Below, in pieces: positions 36,879 to 48,757 of a stretch of 64,000 nucleotides of DNA. The notes under the pieces were generated by a model. It had not been told where the DNA came from. It did not search any database and saw nothing but the letters and a program-made list of their open reading frames with translations. Made by a program: the position numbers and the translations under genes. Where the stretch lies: the NCBI GenBank assembly GCA_026008535.1, contig BRKX01000002.1, forward strand, positions 59,517,170 through 59,581,169. The letters run 5' to 3'. Each line of letters opens with the position of its first letter. Positions within the stretch are counted from its first letter, which is position 1. Source of the stretch: Perilla frutescens. Its lineage: Eukaryota > Streptophyta > Magnoliopsida > Lamiales > Lamiaceae.

Positions 36879-38264
36879 ATGCTTGTGGTTCGCAAAATCT
36901 CTGCCTCCATCACTGGCACGAGTGCCTTGACTTTTGCCCGAACCCTGACCACAGGAAACAATCTATCTCATAATAATGGTGGTGGTAGTAAGACTAGAGG
37001 CTTGCGCAACGATGACTACTTCGCCACAATCCACCACATTTCCAACATTGTGCGACGTGATATATACTTGGAGCGCACCCTCAACAAGATGCACATATCA
37101 AAAATTGTCAACTCAGAGCTAGTTTATCGGGTCCTCCGCAGTTGCTGCAATACCGGGGTAGAATCTTTCCGCTTCTTCAATTGGGTAAGGACAAATCACC
37201 CAAATTATGAGCCTACAACAGTTGAGTTTGAAGAGCTCCTGAAAATCTTAGCTCAAAACCGCAACTGGGAAACCATGTGGAAGGTAGCAGAAACTATGAA
37301 ATCCCAGAATTTGGCTATATCTCCATCTGTTGTCTCTTTCATTATTGAACAGTATGGTAAGCGTGGTCTCATTGATCAAGCTGTTGACCTATTTAACGGG
37401 ATCAAAAACTTTAATTGTCCGCAGACAACTGAAGTATACAATTCCTTGCTTTTTGCTCTATGCGAGGTTAAGAACTTCCAGGGGGCATATGCTTTGATAA
37501 GGAGAATGATTAGAAAAGGGACAGTTCCTGATAAGAAGACCTATTCGGTTCTTGTTAATGCTTGGTGCTCTGCAGGGAAAATGAGAGAGGCCCAAGAGTT
37601 CTTGGAGGAGATGAGTAAAAAGGGATTTAATCCTCCTGTGCGTGGCCGTGATTTACTGGTCGGCGGCTTATTGAATGCAGGGTATCTTGAATCAGCTCTG
37701 GGGTTGGTCAAGAAAATGACCAAGGAAGGGTTTGTGCCAGATGTGGGTACATTCAATTGTTTGGCAGAAGCTCTATGTAATTCTGGCCAGGTTGACTTCT
37801 GCATCAATCTTTTTCTTGATGTTTTTAGATTAGGGTTTTGTCCTGACTCAGACACGTATAAGATTATGATAACAGTGACATCAAAAATTGGACGAGTTGA
37901 TGAGGCTTTTAAGATACTTCATAGGTCCATTGAGGATGGTCACCGCCCATTTCCCAGTTTGTATGCCCCAATTCTTAAAGCTCTTTGCCGGATGGGACAG
38001 TTTGATGATGCATTCAGTTTTTTTGCTGATATGAAGGTGAAAGGGCATCCTCCAAACCGACCTGTGTATACTATGCTGATAAAGATGTGTGGACGTGCAG
38101 GTAGATTTGTTGAGGCTGCCAATTATTTGGTGGAGATGACTGAGATAAATTTGCTACCTATGTCACAAAGCTTTGATATGGTTTGTGACGGCTTAAAGAA
38201 CTGTGGAAAGCATGATTTAGCCAAACGAATAGAGCAATTAGAGATATCACTCCAGGGTATCTGA
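36879..38264 (+). CDS. P-type pentatricopeptide repeat protein, mitochondrial (461 aa, intronless)
   Basis: PPR proteins bind organelle RNA and guide its processing, stability or translation. The N-terminal about 30 residues are basic and Ser/Thr-rich with no acidic residue, which fits a mitochondrial presequence. From about residue 80 on come tandem 35-residue motifs of the P class, e.g. TEVYNSLLFALCEVKNFQGA, KKTYSVLVNAWCSAGKMREA, VGTFNCLAEALCNSGQVDFC, PSLYAPILKALCRMGQFDDA and RPVYTMLIKMCGRAGRFVEA; about nine in all. No E, DYW or SMR extension follows. From memory it resembles Arabidopsis At5g18390 in length and layout, but PPR orthology needs a search. The start is the first ATG in frame, 15 bases after an upstream stop-rich leader. 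Confidence 0.92.
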   Translation: MLVVRKISASITGTSALTFARTLTTGNNLSHNNGGGSKTRGLRNDDYFATIHHISNIVRRDIYLERTLNKMHISKIVNSELVYRVLRSCCNTGVESFRFFNWVRTNHPNYEPTTVEFEELLKILAQNRNWETMWKVAETMKSQNLAISPSVVSFIIEQYGKRGLIDQAVDLFNGIKNFNCPQTTEVYNSLLFALCEVKNFQGAYALIRRMIRKGTVPDKKTYSVLVNAWCSAGKMREAQEFLEEMSKKGFNPPVRGRDLLVGGLLNAGYLESALGLVKKMTKEGFVPDVGTFNCLAEALCNSGQVDFCINLFLDVFRLGFCPDSDTYKIMITVTSKIGRVDEAFKILHRSIEDGHRPFPSLYAPILKALCRMGQFDDAFSFFADMKVKGHPPNRPVYTMLIKMCGRAGRFVEAANYLVEMTEINLLPMSQSFDMVCDGLKNCGKHDLAKRIEQLEISLQGI

Positions 38265-41200
38265 TTCATTAACTATTTCTTCAACATTGTGAAATTCTTT
38301 ATGCCAGGAAGTTGATTCTCAATGTTCACTCTTTGAGAATATTATTTTCCGATAATCAACTTGATATTTGCTTTGTGATATTTAATTCTTTTAATTCTGC
38401 TTTACTGTAACATACTGTTCATTTGGGTTGGCATTTTTTTTTCTTATTTAGCTCCTGTTTGTTAGAAAGAAAGTTCTGCAAGATAAGTTTTAATTACTGA
38501 TCAAGTTTCTGAATTTATGATTTGCTTTATCACTAGTTGGTAGATATTCTTTTTAGGAAGAGGGAAACTGTCTTGATATCTTCAATCTATCTGGTCCTTG
38601 GGTTTTCAAGACTGAAAGATGAAAGTTGTTGGTGAATCCATTTCCTCCACGCATTTCATTAAACTAATCTGGCATCATATAATTATTTCGATCATATCAT
38701 ATATTTATATGCCACTTACTTCCAAATGTGAATGAAATGACCAAGCCAATATTTGGCCTGTGATGTGGTCTTAACGGGGACCCTATGCTAATTAGGCCTT
38801 CTGGCTGAAAGCTTTTGCAATCACCAAGTCCTGAGTGAAGCAAGGTAAAGGATCATGCTAAGATTTTAATTTGTAACTTGGAAGCAACTATTAGATCGTG
38901 TCTGGGCATCTGATATAGATAAGTGGATATCTGGATGGCTAACTCCAAGCTCTGCTGTGTCCTTGTATTCTTAAGGAATCATGCATTTAGCTCAAGTACT
39001 AGGGTGATTAGATGTTTGGAACAATGCAGGTTCTGTTCTGCTGTGACTAGCTCAAATATTTTGAATTGACTTTGTGCTTTGTTGGACTAGTCAGTATATA
39101 AATTCTTTGTTGTAGTTTTCTATAATATTTTTTATGCTTTTTTTTTTGCTCTCTGCTGCATTCAAGCTAGCTAAGATGCAGTGGGGAGATCGGCTTACTC
39201 ATGCTGCCATTCCTTCTCAGCAGAAGCTGAAGAACCAATCACTTTCTCAAGCTGTGGAGCAAAAGTAGGAAGTCCTTTGTATACAGGGAATGAGGGCTGC
39301 CACCCTTCATTTGGTATCAATCAAACCTGGCAGGGTCAGTTCGGCTAAAATAAAATCTTCTACTACACAGTTTCTGGAAAAATATGCATTGAGAAGAATT
39401 ATGCTTTAAGCATATTTTGTGTATTTCAAATGGAAGAACTGCAACTGTTTGGCTTGAACACCCAGTTACCCCAAGTGTGCCTCAATATGCAATTGTCAGT
39501 GTTTGAGGAAATTTACTATCTTTTCTTCCTGCCCGAAGTGATGTTCATGTGAAGAATGAATCACCTTGACTTTACTCAAAAGGGTATTGAATGCTCAACA
39601 TTAAACTGCTGCTCATCTAAGGGCGTATTAGCGAAAGTCTATCTGAGTAACAGAGTTGGTTTTGGTTACTAAGGTTCTGGTGGTGACGGCAGACTTAAGA
39701 AACATTGAGTTACAGTTGATCCTAGCTGGAGCCTATACTACAACATCTTCATTGAGTCTTGAGGCACATCATGCGATCTCTTGGCCAAGTGGTGTGATAG
39801 TCTATCTTTGGCATTTCCACAAGGGGTGCCAAATGATTTTTTTCTTTCCATGAACTAACAATTAGCACCAATTTATATGGAATTTTAGTTGGTTTCACTA
39901 AAGATGTAAAGTATATTGTCACCATCTCTAGAGGCTTCCAAATATCTCCGAGTTTCCTTTTGAATGATTCAAAAGTATATTGGTAGAAGAATTAAATTTT
40001 ACATGCCCTTTTTAACTCTGAGCATCATTTTATGGTGAATATGGCGGTTGACAATTTAAACTTCTTTTCTGAATGCAGGTACGTGATCGTATTTGCCACA
40101 TCCATATCTATGATGAACATACGATATGGTCCCAGATATCACAGAAATCAGGTAATACTTATTCTTGCTTCGACCATTGAACGGTGAAAACGGGTTAATT
40201 TTGGGGAAGAAGAAATTAAACAATAACATATCTGTGCTGGAAAATAAGGAAAAAGTAAGGAGATGATGAGCAGCAATAACTGATTGGGGGTTGGTTGGTG
40301 TTTGCTTCTCATCCCTTACTCGTTGCTTTCGCAGGTAGTGAGAATTCCTTTAATGTGAGATTTCAGTTTGAAAAAAAGGTCCTGGAGAAACCAAGGATCA
40401 CAGTTTTGACGTGGGATTGGGCCCGAAGCCACGTGAATTTCGGTTTGCAGAAGGACGTTACTTAGATCACAAATTTCTGCCTTTTTTGTTTCTGGTCGTC
40501 CCCATGACTTCATTCCGTCCAACCACAATGTGATTCAGGTATGTATTGTATGAGAGAGTGTATACACAAGTCATCGAATTGATGGCCGAGATTCGTTGTC
40601 TGCCACAACCATCAAGGGACCATACTCCTCACCCACTCCATGCTTTTGAGGTAGCAGACCCCCCACCCCCACCCCTAACTCTCACCTTTTTTCTTTAGCC
40701 TCTGCGTAGAACTTGCAACTCTCGATGCCTGGAAACAACTGGGAGTCGTTGCTTCTGTTAGATTTGACAAGATACAAATGCCAGCTTTAATCTCTCAACA
40801 TTTGTTATCTTGTGACAGATTATTTTGCATCGTTTCTACACTTGAAAAATGATGAGAAGACGATGCGTGGCGTAGATTGGACAACTGGGCTGGCAAGTTT
40901 GACGGGTTCGAATTATTTAATGCGCAGTCAAACTGGAGAATGTATGATTCAAGACTTGGACCATGGATCTGGGCCACACCGTATATATTACGTCTTTATT
41001 CATTACTAGGGTATGAATTTAGCATACTTTAAAATGGTTTATTGGTGTATTGAAATTCCAATTACTGAATTTGGTGTCTGACAAAATGCTTCTCTTCTGG
41101 GACACCTTGCCTCTTTTGTGAGAGAACCTGCATCTTATTACTACTTTGTTGCCTTTCCCCCCCCTGTTAATGCATGTGGTGTGTTTTTATCAATGTTAAG

Positions 41201-41905
41201 GACAAAAAATAAATTAAGAAAAAAGAAAACCAAGAGGCTAGAACCGATGCGAGTAAATAAATATAAATATGTTGCAATACTCAGGATCTGGATGACAGTA
41301 TACGTTACCTTATTAATATTTAATATTCCCTATTTTTAGGTGACAAATTAAGTAGAGTTTGTTTATTCCAATTATCAGTGAAATATGAGTATTTCTCAAA
41401 AAAAAAAATATAAAAATATATATATATATATATAGCACGGGGCAGCCTAATTCAACAGTTAACCGTCTTCTCGCACCGCATGATCAATAACCTGTTCCCC
41501 TCGAGATTTTGTCATTCCGTGAAAGGTATAAAAAATAAATATCCCATTTTCTTGTATAATTTTCCATCAACGTCCTCTTAAATAAGTAGTTTGTTAACTG
41601 TAGAATCGTTTATTTTTTCACACTACTATTTAAATCTCTCATTTGATTACATAAGTACTAACCAAATCTAGACAAACTCTCCTTCCTTTTCCCCATCCAT
41701 CTTCCACGCATATATTCGTGCATGGGTTTTACGAGTACACATACACCAGACTGAAACTGTATATATTCAGTGTCTATAATCATACATCTGAATCTAAAAC
41801 AATCCATCTTACTCGTATTTATATAAATATAATATCATAACACCAACTTATTTCTCTCCCTCCTCAAATGACCACATCATCCATCGTTTCCATCTCTGCA
41901 AAATC
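38265..41905. other. 3.6-kb region without a supported gene
   Basis: It is less AT-rich than typical intergenic DNA here and has exon-like patches. One, at 39175-39267, is an ATG frame reading MQWGDRLTHAAIPSQQKLKN and ending in TAG. Another, at about 40081-40151, is flanked by ag and gtaata and is open (VRDRICHIHIYDEHTIWS). I do not recognise either. They may be downstream transcribed sequence of the PPR gene or a decayed gene. A TA run is at about 41411-41434. A tttatataaat box at about 41818-41828 lies about 80 bases before the next ATG. Confidence 0.45.
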
Positions 41906-42568
41906 ATGAATCCTCTCTTTTCGGTCGTTACAACTTTCTACGCTCTCCTACTCTTCTACTTCCCCTCTATCTTCTCCCGCTTCATTCTCTCTCCAGTCGT
42001 ACTCTCCACATTAATTCTGTTACTCTACCTTCTCCAGCTAGGCTCCGCGCAAAGATCTGCAATCAAACGTAGCGACTCCGATTCCGTCGAATTAAATTCT
42101 ACGCAATCGTTACCGCAGCAAACTGAAGAATTTCATGATGGCGATTCTCACGAATCGAGTACGGTCACCGAAAGCAAACACTGCCAAACCTACGAACCCG
42201 ACCCGCACCAGTTTTACCCGGACTCGTTCATGGAGTGGGACGTCCGAGCGCCGCTGGAGGTAATATACGAGGAATACGAAGGAGAAGAGGCCGGGGAAAA
42301 CGATTCGGAGGCGAAGCGAGAGTTGCAGATGAATGTTATCCGGCGATACGCGTCTCTGTCGTTGTTTTACCCGGATTCCGACAGCGATGCTTCGTCGGAG
42401 GGGGATATTCCGGCCGACGGAGGCTGGGACTCGCCGGATAGTACGTGCTTCCGGTGGGAGGAGGAGGATGATAGGGAGGGTTTGATAGAGATTGCGTTGG
42501 ATGAGAAGAGGAATAACGAGGTTGATGAAGAGAATTTGATCGAGATTGATCTTTCGCCGGCGAGATGA
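41906..42568 (+). CDS. Membrane-anchored acidic protein of unknown function (220 aa, intronless)
   Basis: Not assigned to a named family. Residues 1-50 hold two closely spaced hydrophobic segments (FSVVTTFYALLLFYFPSIF and FILSPVVLSTLILLLYLLQL), probably a hairpin or signal anchor. The remaining about 170 residues are hydrophilic and strongly acidic, with Ser-Asp/Glu clusters (YPDSDSDASSEGD, RWEEEDDREG). The tail repeats a short motif: LIEIALDEK near residue 195 and LIEIDLSPAR at the end. The pattern of two N-terminal helices plus an acidic tail ending in repeated (L)IEI motifs occurs in small plant-only proteins, but I cannot name the family. Codon use is GC-richer than the flanks, and a TATA box is in place, so the gene is likely real. 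Confidence 0.78.
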   Translation: MNPLFSVVTTFYALLLFYFPSIFSRFILSPVVLSTLILLLYLLQLGSAQRSAIKRSDSDSVELNSTQSLPQQTEEFHDGDSHESSTVTESKHCQTYEPDPHQFYPDSFMEWDVRAPLEVIYEEYEGEEAGENDSEAKRELQMNVIRRYASLSLFYPDSDSDASSEGDIPADGGWDSPDSTCFRWEEEDDREGLIEIALDEKRNNEVDEENLIEIDLSPAR

Positions 42569-44750
42569 CGTGGCAGGTACAGTTAATCGATAATTTTTTG
42601 TAAATTACAATTAATTAAAATAAAAGGAGAGACGTTTTCTGGGGTTCTGGGTTTTAGTATATAGAGGTTTTACCGTTGTATTACATCAAGGATTAAAGCG
42701 TGGTTATTCGCTAAACCCAAAGATTACTAATGATGAGCAGCTGTGTGTGATGACCGGTGTGCCCTCACAGTCCCAAGTGTTCCTCTGTTTACTCTCCTTC
42801 AATTTCTTGTATTAAACAAATAGTTTTAGTTTTTTTTTCTTTACTCTTTCTTTGATTTCTCTACGAATTCATTAATGCTACTATCCATAATTGGTTTTGA
42901 ATAAAACGATCATTATTTTATTGTATTTTGATTTTATGGTATAATATGTACATGTATAGACTATCTATCAAAGAACGTGAGATCCAAACCCCACCCCCAC
43001 CAACAAATCATAGTTCAATAAAATCAATCTTTAATTTAAAGTTGAAACTTCTTTTCTATATTTTAGGTCCAGAGGTTGAAAAAAAACCCTTCTCCTTTTT
43101 AGAGGAAAAAACTTTTGAGGAAGTACACTTTTCTCCTTTTCTCCCTTTTTTTTTCCTTTTCTTTTTGCAGTTTGGGCACCCCATTATAGTGGGTTAGGAT
43201 TTATAGGATTAAAAAAAGTGTGTTCCCATGGATTTGGTGAAGGGCACTTGGGCATGTGGAAATCAACATGGTTTGTGCAGTGCATGAACTTCTTCACCGA
43301 AAGGGATATGACAATGAAACAATACCCAAATCCACTATCACTGTTGCTCAATTCTTCATCATTCTGCAATAATGATTTGGCTAAGATGGTTGGTTTTCTA
43401 CTATATCATTGACAGCTCCAATTACTTCATATCATTAATATTTATTAGATCTCCATTTTTGTGCTGTGTTTTTATTTTATTAGTATACATTATTTACATG
43501 ATATAAATTCATCATATAAATAGTGATTAGATATGCTAAAATGTCTAATATTTCGTAAATTTAACCGTGTTGGGTAAAACATCTGATTAATTGCAACTTG
43601 GATGACAATCATGTAAGGATGTAATCGATTGAAATTGAGTGATTGAAAAAAAAAAGCTCGAGCTTCATTTTTAGGAGCTGGTGTTGGAGCTTGACTTTAC
43701 TAGATTAAATTTTGACGTCAGAGATTCATTGTCTACCATGTGAAAAAACTAATACAGTGTTAAATCTTTTAATGACTCAATAGAGTCATGACTAACAAGC
43801 TTAAGCTCCATAATTACTCATGTAACTCTAAAATTCGAGCTTGACTTGACTAATTTCAATCAGGATAATAATCTTTTGAGTCGAGTATTGTTGAGCTCAA
43901 TTAATTTTGAGTTGAATTTGGGTATTTTTATGATTGAATATAAAATGAATCACGAGCTAATTTACAAGTGAATTTACAAATTAACCTACAACTACCCTTG
44001 AAAAATTGGGGAGAGAGAGAGAGAGAGGGGGGAACTAGATGGAATCAAGAATTCCATGATGTGTGGATTTATTACTAAGCAAGGTCCTCTATAATAATAT
44101 TCCAAATCCGTACGTACTCATAATATTCCTAATCAATCAACCTGAGCTCTCTCGATAATTTCCAAAATTAAAAAAAAAACATTTTTTATGATTTGCAATT
44201 TCTATTGCAAATATTCATAATACAGTATATAAATGGATAACTTTAAGTCTAGAAATTTATAAATGTATTTTTTTAAATGGAATGCTCAATAACACATTGT
44301 ATGAATGAGAATAGAAGAGATTATGATCTCAAAACTTTTGATGACATTATTATAATTAAACTGATTAATTTCTTACAGGTATTGGATTTTGGATTTAGTA
44401 ACGTGTAGGCTTATAGGCCAGTCCAATATTCGAGTTGAAAGGCCTATACCTACTAGAAATGGTCATACTCTTAGACAATTCTGATTACTAATTTCCATTA
44501 GCCGCCGGCTGCTAATAGCCGCACATAATATATAAGGTATACCGATATTGGTAAGGTATACTGACGTCGGTAAAATATACTGAAATAAAGGTACGGTAAA
44601 GATATGTCATTTTTTCATACCGAACTTAAGGTATACCGTTGGAAGGTATACAGAATGTTAAGGTAAGACAACATATAAATTTTCTCCATACCATTCAAAT
44701 AAGGTAAGGTAAAAATATGGTGAAAAACATAAGATATACATTACCGTCCC
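42569..44750. other. Intergenic; no gene supported
   Basis: AT-rich. A GA run is at about 44008-44031. Around 44540-44755 there are repeated aaggtatac words and a terminal gtcccacccctag, which looks like one end of a hAT-type MITE (ctaggggtgggac on the other strand); the opposite end could not be fixed. Short frames at 42928 and 43218 have no recognisable features. Confidence 0.45.
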
Positions 44751-45900
44751 ACCCCTAGTTGGAATAGATAAAGACTGTTGGAGAAATCAGCGAGCAATGA
44801 ATAGCATAAATCCCAAAAATTTCGAGATCCAGCTAAGAAATTTGAAGGTAATGTTTATCCAATTAGACTGAAGCGGGCACAGCAAATCCGGAGGCAGTTG
44901 AAGACCCCTGGAGAATTTGAATTTGAAATGTTCTTCTATTTAAACTAGTTCATTTTGAAAATAATACACTTCACATATTACATTTTCTACACTTTTACTT
45001 TCTGCACTTAGTTTCAGTTTTAAAGTTGCTCTGGCAGCAAGAACAATCTCAGGCCTTATGTCTGCAGGACGTATGATCACTTTTGATGTTCAACGTTGGT
45101 GTTAAACCAATTATCAATTTAATTCAGTAAGTTTTAATTTATTTATCTATTATATCTTTAATTTTTGTATTTTCAATTCTATCTAGCATGAGTAGCTAGA
45201 GATCTTTAATTCCGGGAATTGAACGACAGAAAAAATTTAAATACACTCAAAATACTCGTGTGGTCTTGTGGGCATATTACTATATAAATAAGTTTCTGCT
45301 GAATTCTGTTCTTGTTCCAAGTGAGTATATATGTGTTTAATATGGTTAATGTGGCTGATCACTCTTTAGTTGTACTGGGCACATCAGCATTAAACGGATT
45401 AATGAATCGTGACTCTATGTGTTAATACAATAGTAACTAGGGATTCGGTGGGTTGTTGTGGCAAATGAGGAATCATAAAACATAACAAACTTGGGTTCGT
45501 TTAGGGTACAAGACTGTCTTTTCATTTACATCTCTTAGGGAAACCTGGAGGTGGATGATAGTTTAGGAGTTTAATTGAAGATGAATCATTTTTAAATCTA
45601 TTCTGAAATGATGAATAAAGAGACATAACGATGAATCCGGTCTCCATAATTGGATGATTTAATTGTATATGAAGATATGTATGTCCATGATTGAGTGATT
45701 GTTATTTAAATTGGATTCGAGTTCAAATTCCGGAGACTTTTGTTATTTGATATTTCTCTTATTTAATTTTGCAGATTTAAATTCCAGTAAAGTGACAATA
45801 CAATCTAAACCCCTCTTTGTGATTGGTGACTTGAAAGTAAGATCGCATCAACTCTTTGTGGGATCGACCATTACTCATAACTAGTTACGCTTGTTATGAT
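44751..45900 (+). mobile_element. Athila/Tat-like LTR remnant
   Basis: The 3' part has the layout of such LTRs: a T-rich segment, a ttatttaattttgcag block, and near 45858 tttgtgggatcgaccattactcat followed by ctagtta, a common end-proximal sequence of plant LTRs. The frame downstream (45900-46143) encodes an unrecognised acidic peptide and is probably element debris. Family call is by appearance only. Confidence 0.45.
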
Positions 45901-46980
45901 GGGCACATGAGAACAAATTATTTTGATTGCGAAACAACCTTGTGTCCCAAATTCAAAACAGAGATAACTGAGCTATTTAGTTGTTTGATTAAATTTTCGG
46001 ATGATATAATCATCAATGATATTATTCTGGAAAATAATCCCCTCACGAAGTTGTACGACAAGTTTTTGGAGATTAATAGATCCACCGGGAATGATGATAT
46101 TCCGGTGATCGTGATCTTTGACTCGAGCTCAAGTGAAGTGTAGTTCGTTTTATGATTAATGTTTATTTTACATGTTGATACCTTTAATTTCCGTCTTTAT
46201 GATATCAACTTAAAATTTTTGTCTTCGATTTTTATGTAAAATTAGGCTGAAATTTTATATATTTTTTGGTCTATTTATCTATCATCAAATATAATAAATT
46301 ATGTTTGTCTCATTTCATCTTTTATATTTACTATTGTTCTTTTCAATGATTTATAAATTACTACTAATAAAAATTTAAAATAAATTTAAATACATACAAT
46401 ACAAGCCATAGATTACAATAATAAAAAAATACATATCATCAAGTATTTTAAAATAATATTAATATACATTATTATTGTTATTGCTAAATTTTAAAGTAAA
46501 TTACACAAAAATAATTTAAGAATTTAATTCATGTTAAAAATCAAACTTCTGTTCGATCAGATATTATTTCATCAAAAGAGTAGAAAATATCTCAAATGCA
46601 TTCAGTTACAAAAAGGTTCAATACAATGAAGAGGAGTTGTGCTTATTGTATTTATACACAGCTACATTCACGTGGAAAAGAAAGTTCTAATCTATGGTGG
46701 AGATACTCGATCCGTGTCAAAGCTTGATCAACGGATGTGGGAGGAGATAAAAGTGGTCCATGCACTCTTGCATGGACACGTGGACGTCCCCTTCTTGTAA
46801 AGTGGTCAAAAAATTTATGATATATTTACATGAATTCGTTGCCATTTGCATTGTTATTCTTCATGGCTTTAAAGAAGTTTTTTGTTTGCATGCATCTCTG
46901 CCCATGTATTCTAGCATAATTCTCACTAGCTCATCCTTGATAAAATCATACTCATCATACAAACTAATGTCTATTGAATG
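45901..46980. other. AT-rich spacer; unrecognised frame at 45856-46143
   Basis: A 95-codon frame (YFDCETTLCPKFKTEITELF, ending VIVIFDSSSSEV) has no similarity I can recall. The rest has no features. An acacgtggacg G-box-like core lies at about 46778. Confidence 0.35.
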
Positions 46981-47435
46981 AAATTATTTTTTCTTCCCTT
47001 TTTTCTGATATTTTTGTTTGATATACCAATTGCAGTGGTGAAGACCTTATGGCATATCCCCAGGCTAAGTCAGATAGTGGGATGAGCATTGTCAATGCAA
47101 CTTTTATGGATTAGGACCACCTTCTGATTATATATAGTTGATGCTTTCTGTGACCTTGCAGGTAGCAGCAAAGCGAGGATCTTATCTTGCCAATCATTGT
47201 TTCGACCCTGTCTTCTGTACGTTGTAAAATAAGCTTAAGCTAGATATAAAAAAATTAGTGCATTCAAACTTGGAAAGGCTCTTAATTTGACAGATATTTA
47301 TTAACAACTTAGCAACAATGGCTCTGCTCAATCAAAGATTGTGCTTATGTACTAACATTATGATGTCGCTGAAGGTATAACCATTCTGGACTATTTGCTC
47401 CTTTGAGAACCGAGCCACTTCCAGGATATGCAAGG
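46981..47435 (+). pseudogene. Exon-like relics, possibly from an external NAD(P)H dehydrogenase (NDB) gene
   Basis: Two short open blocks have splice-like borders. One, at about 47161-47215, reads VAAKRGSYLANHCFDP and follows a ttgcag. The other, at about 47377-47433, reads YNHSGLFAPLRTEPLPGYAR and ends before gtgaga. They loosely resemble the VAAQ.G.YLA and Y.H.G.FAPLGGE...LPG segments of plant type II NAD(P)H dehydrogenases. The match is short and from memory, and no flavin- or NAD-binding motif is present, so this is a weak call. Confidence 0.3.
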
Positions 47436-47500
47436 TGAGACCTCTCTTTTTACTTCATTATCAGTGCAGTAAACCTTCCCTTATCAATGTACACTGTACA

Positions 47501-47721
47501 GGGGATTTTCAGAGGAATAGGAATATACGTAGGTTGCTTGCGGCCAAATATGAATTCAGGCCAAAACTTTATCCAGATCCCGATCTTCCTACTGCTAACT
47601 TGTCCAAGCTGCCCACAAATAGTTCCTTTGCACGACTAACAAATTCACGATTTCTCGTATCCACTTTCGTACCCTAGCAAATCAAGCTCTTTTCATGGGC
47701 GTAAAGAAAGCATCTTGCTAA
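47501..47721 (+). pseudogene. rps14: Decayed copy of mitochondrial ribosomal protein S14 (rps14)
   Basis: The first frame reads NIRRLLAAKYEFRPKLY, DPDLP, then LSKLPTNSSFAR, in the order of the conserved rps14 core. A frame change near 47645 then gives ISRIHFRTLANQALFMGVKKASC and TAA, corresponding to the conserved ISRIVFRGLASRGPLMGVKKASW end. Pieces are missing: the AFCK stretch, the RDKHRYK stretch and the CIFTGRPRSVYE segment. So both ends of the protein are recognisable, but the interior has deletions and a shift, and the last Trp is Cys. S14 is a small-subunit ribosomal protein often moved from mitochondrion to nucleus in flowering plants. This copy cannot encode it. It follows an ag acceptor-like site, so it may once have been an exon of a nuclear gene. 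Confidence 0.82.
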
Positions 47722-48242
47722 ACACCTGCTTAAGCCTTAGTTCTGCAGTTACTCTATAAGCAAGGTAGCCACGTGCAAATATTTTTTTGGATTATTGTTT
47801 ATTTTTTTAACTTTCAACAAAAAAAATGAACAAAATGAAAAAAAAAAACAATTAATGCATTTTGTTATGATGAATGGTATTCGTAATTATTTATATGCAT
47901 TTTTAATTTTTAATTTATCTTTATTTATTTATATATTTTCTTAATTTATTACTTTTTTATTTTATTTAATTAGAGAAGGAAAATGATGATCGAACTCAAG
48001 TTTGTCACCATAAAATGGGTGAAGAATATCATTAGATTATAAGTCTACAATATTATTAAAATATATTAATAAATTTACTTGATTAATTTTAATAAAAAGA
48101 TTCTAAAATGAGAATCATTATGTTCCAAATATAGGATAAATAATATATATCATTCATTTTACTTGAAAATACATTCCTATAAATAGACAACCAACGAGTT
48201 AACTAGTTTCTATGAAGGTATAATGCTGTTTTCCCCTATTAC
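47722..48242. other. AT-rich spacer
   Basis: Long A and T tracts; no gene or clear element. Confidence 0.5.
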
Positions 48243-48757
48243 TAGAGGTGAGCAAAAAGTACCAAAAACTGGTAATCGAATCAAACCGAATTAATTTGGT
48301 TTTTTCGGTTCGGTTCTTTTCAAAATTCGGTTCGATTCGATTTTTAAAAATTCAGTTTTCGGTTTCGGTTCGGTCCAGAGAGAAAATAACCGAACCGAAC
48401 CGAAAAACCGAATTTATATATATTAGCAATAGAAATACTCAACTTTGTTGGACTTTATAGTTCATTCGGTTTTATTTTGTTAGAATTTATACTTTTTTGG
48501 ACTTTATTCAATTGTTTATTGGTATTTTTAAACTTGAATCTTGATAATTAGCTAATTCATACTTGTACATATTTAATTATATCGAATGAAGAGAATTTAA
48601 AGCAAAAAAAAATCAGAAAATTTAAGAAAAATTTCGGTCAGTTCGGTTCGGTTCTAATGAGAAATTCGGTTCGGTTCTATTTTTAAAAATTTCAATTTTT
48701 TTCGTTTTTAATATTTTCGGGATCGAACCGAACCGAAAAACCGAATGTTCACCCTTA
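48243..48757. mobile_element. hAT-superfamily MITE (515 bp) with perfect 8-bp target duplication
   Basis: Flanked on both sides by cctattac (48235-48242 and 48758-48765). Ends are imperfect inverted repeats: tagaggtgagca on the left, taagggtgaaca when the right end is read on the other strand. The subterminal regions are packed with ttcggttcgg words on one side and gaaccgaaccg on the other, giving a long potential hairpin. No coding capacity; the 70-codon frame inside is an artefact of these words. 8-bp duplications and such ends are typical of hAT elements. Confidence 0.9.

Noticed and set aside
37541..38122. Minus-strand frames across the PPR gene
   Set aside because: Antisense shadows of PPR codons.
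44520..44760. Complete hAT MITE
   Set aside because: One end (gtcccacccctag) is convincing, but no matching left end or 8-bp duplication was found.
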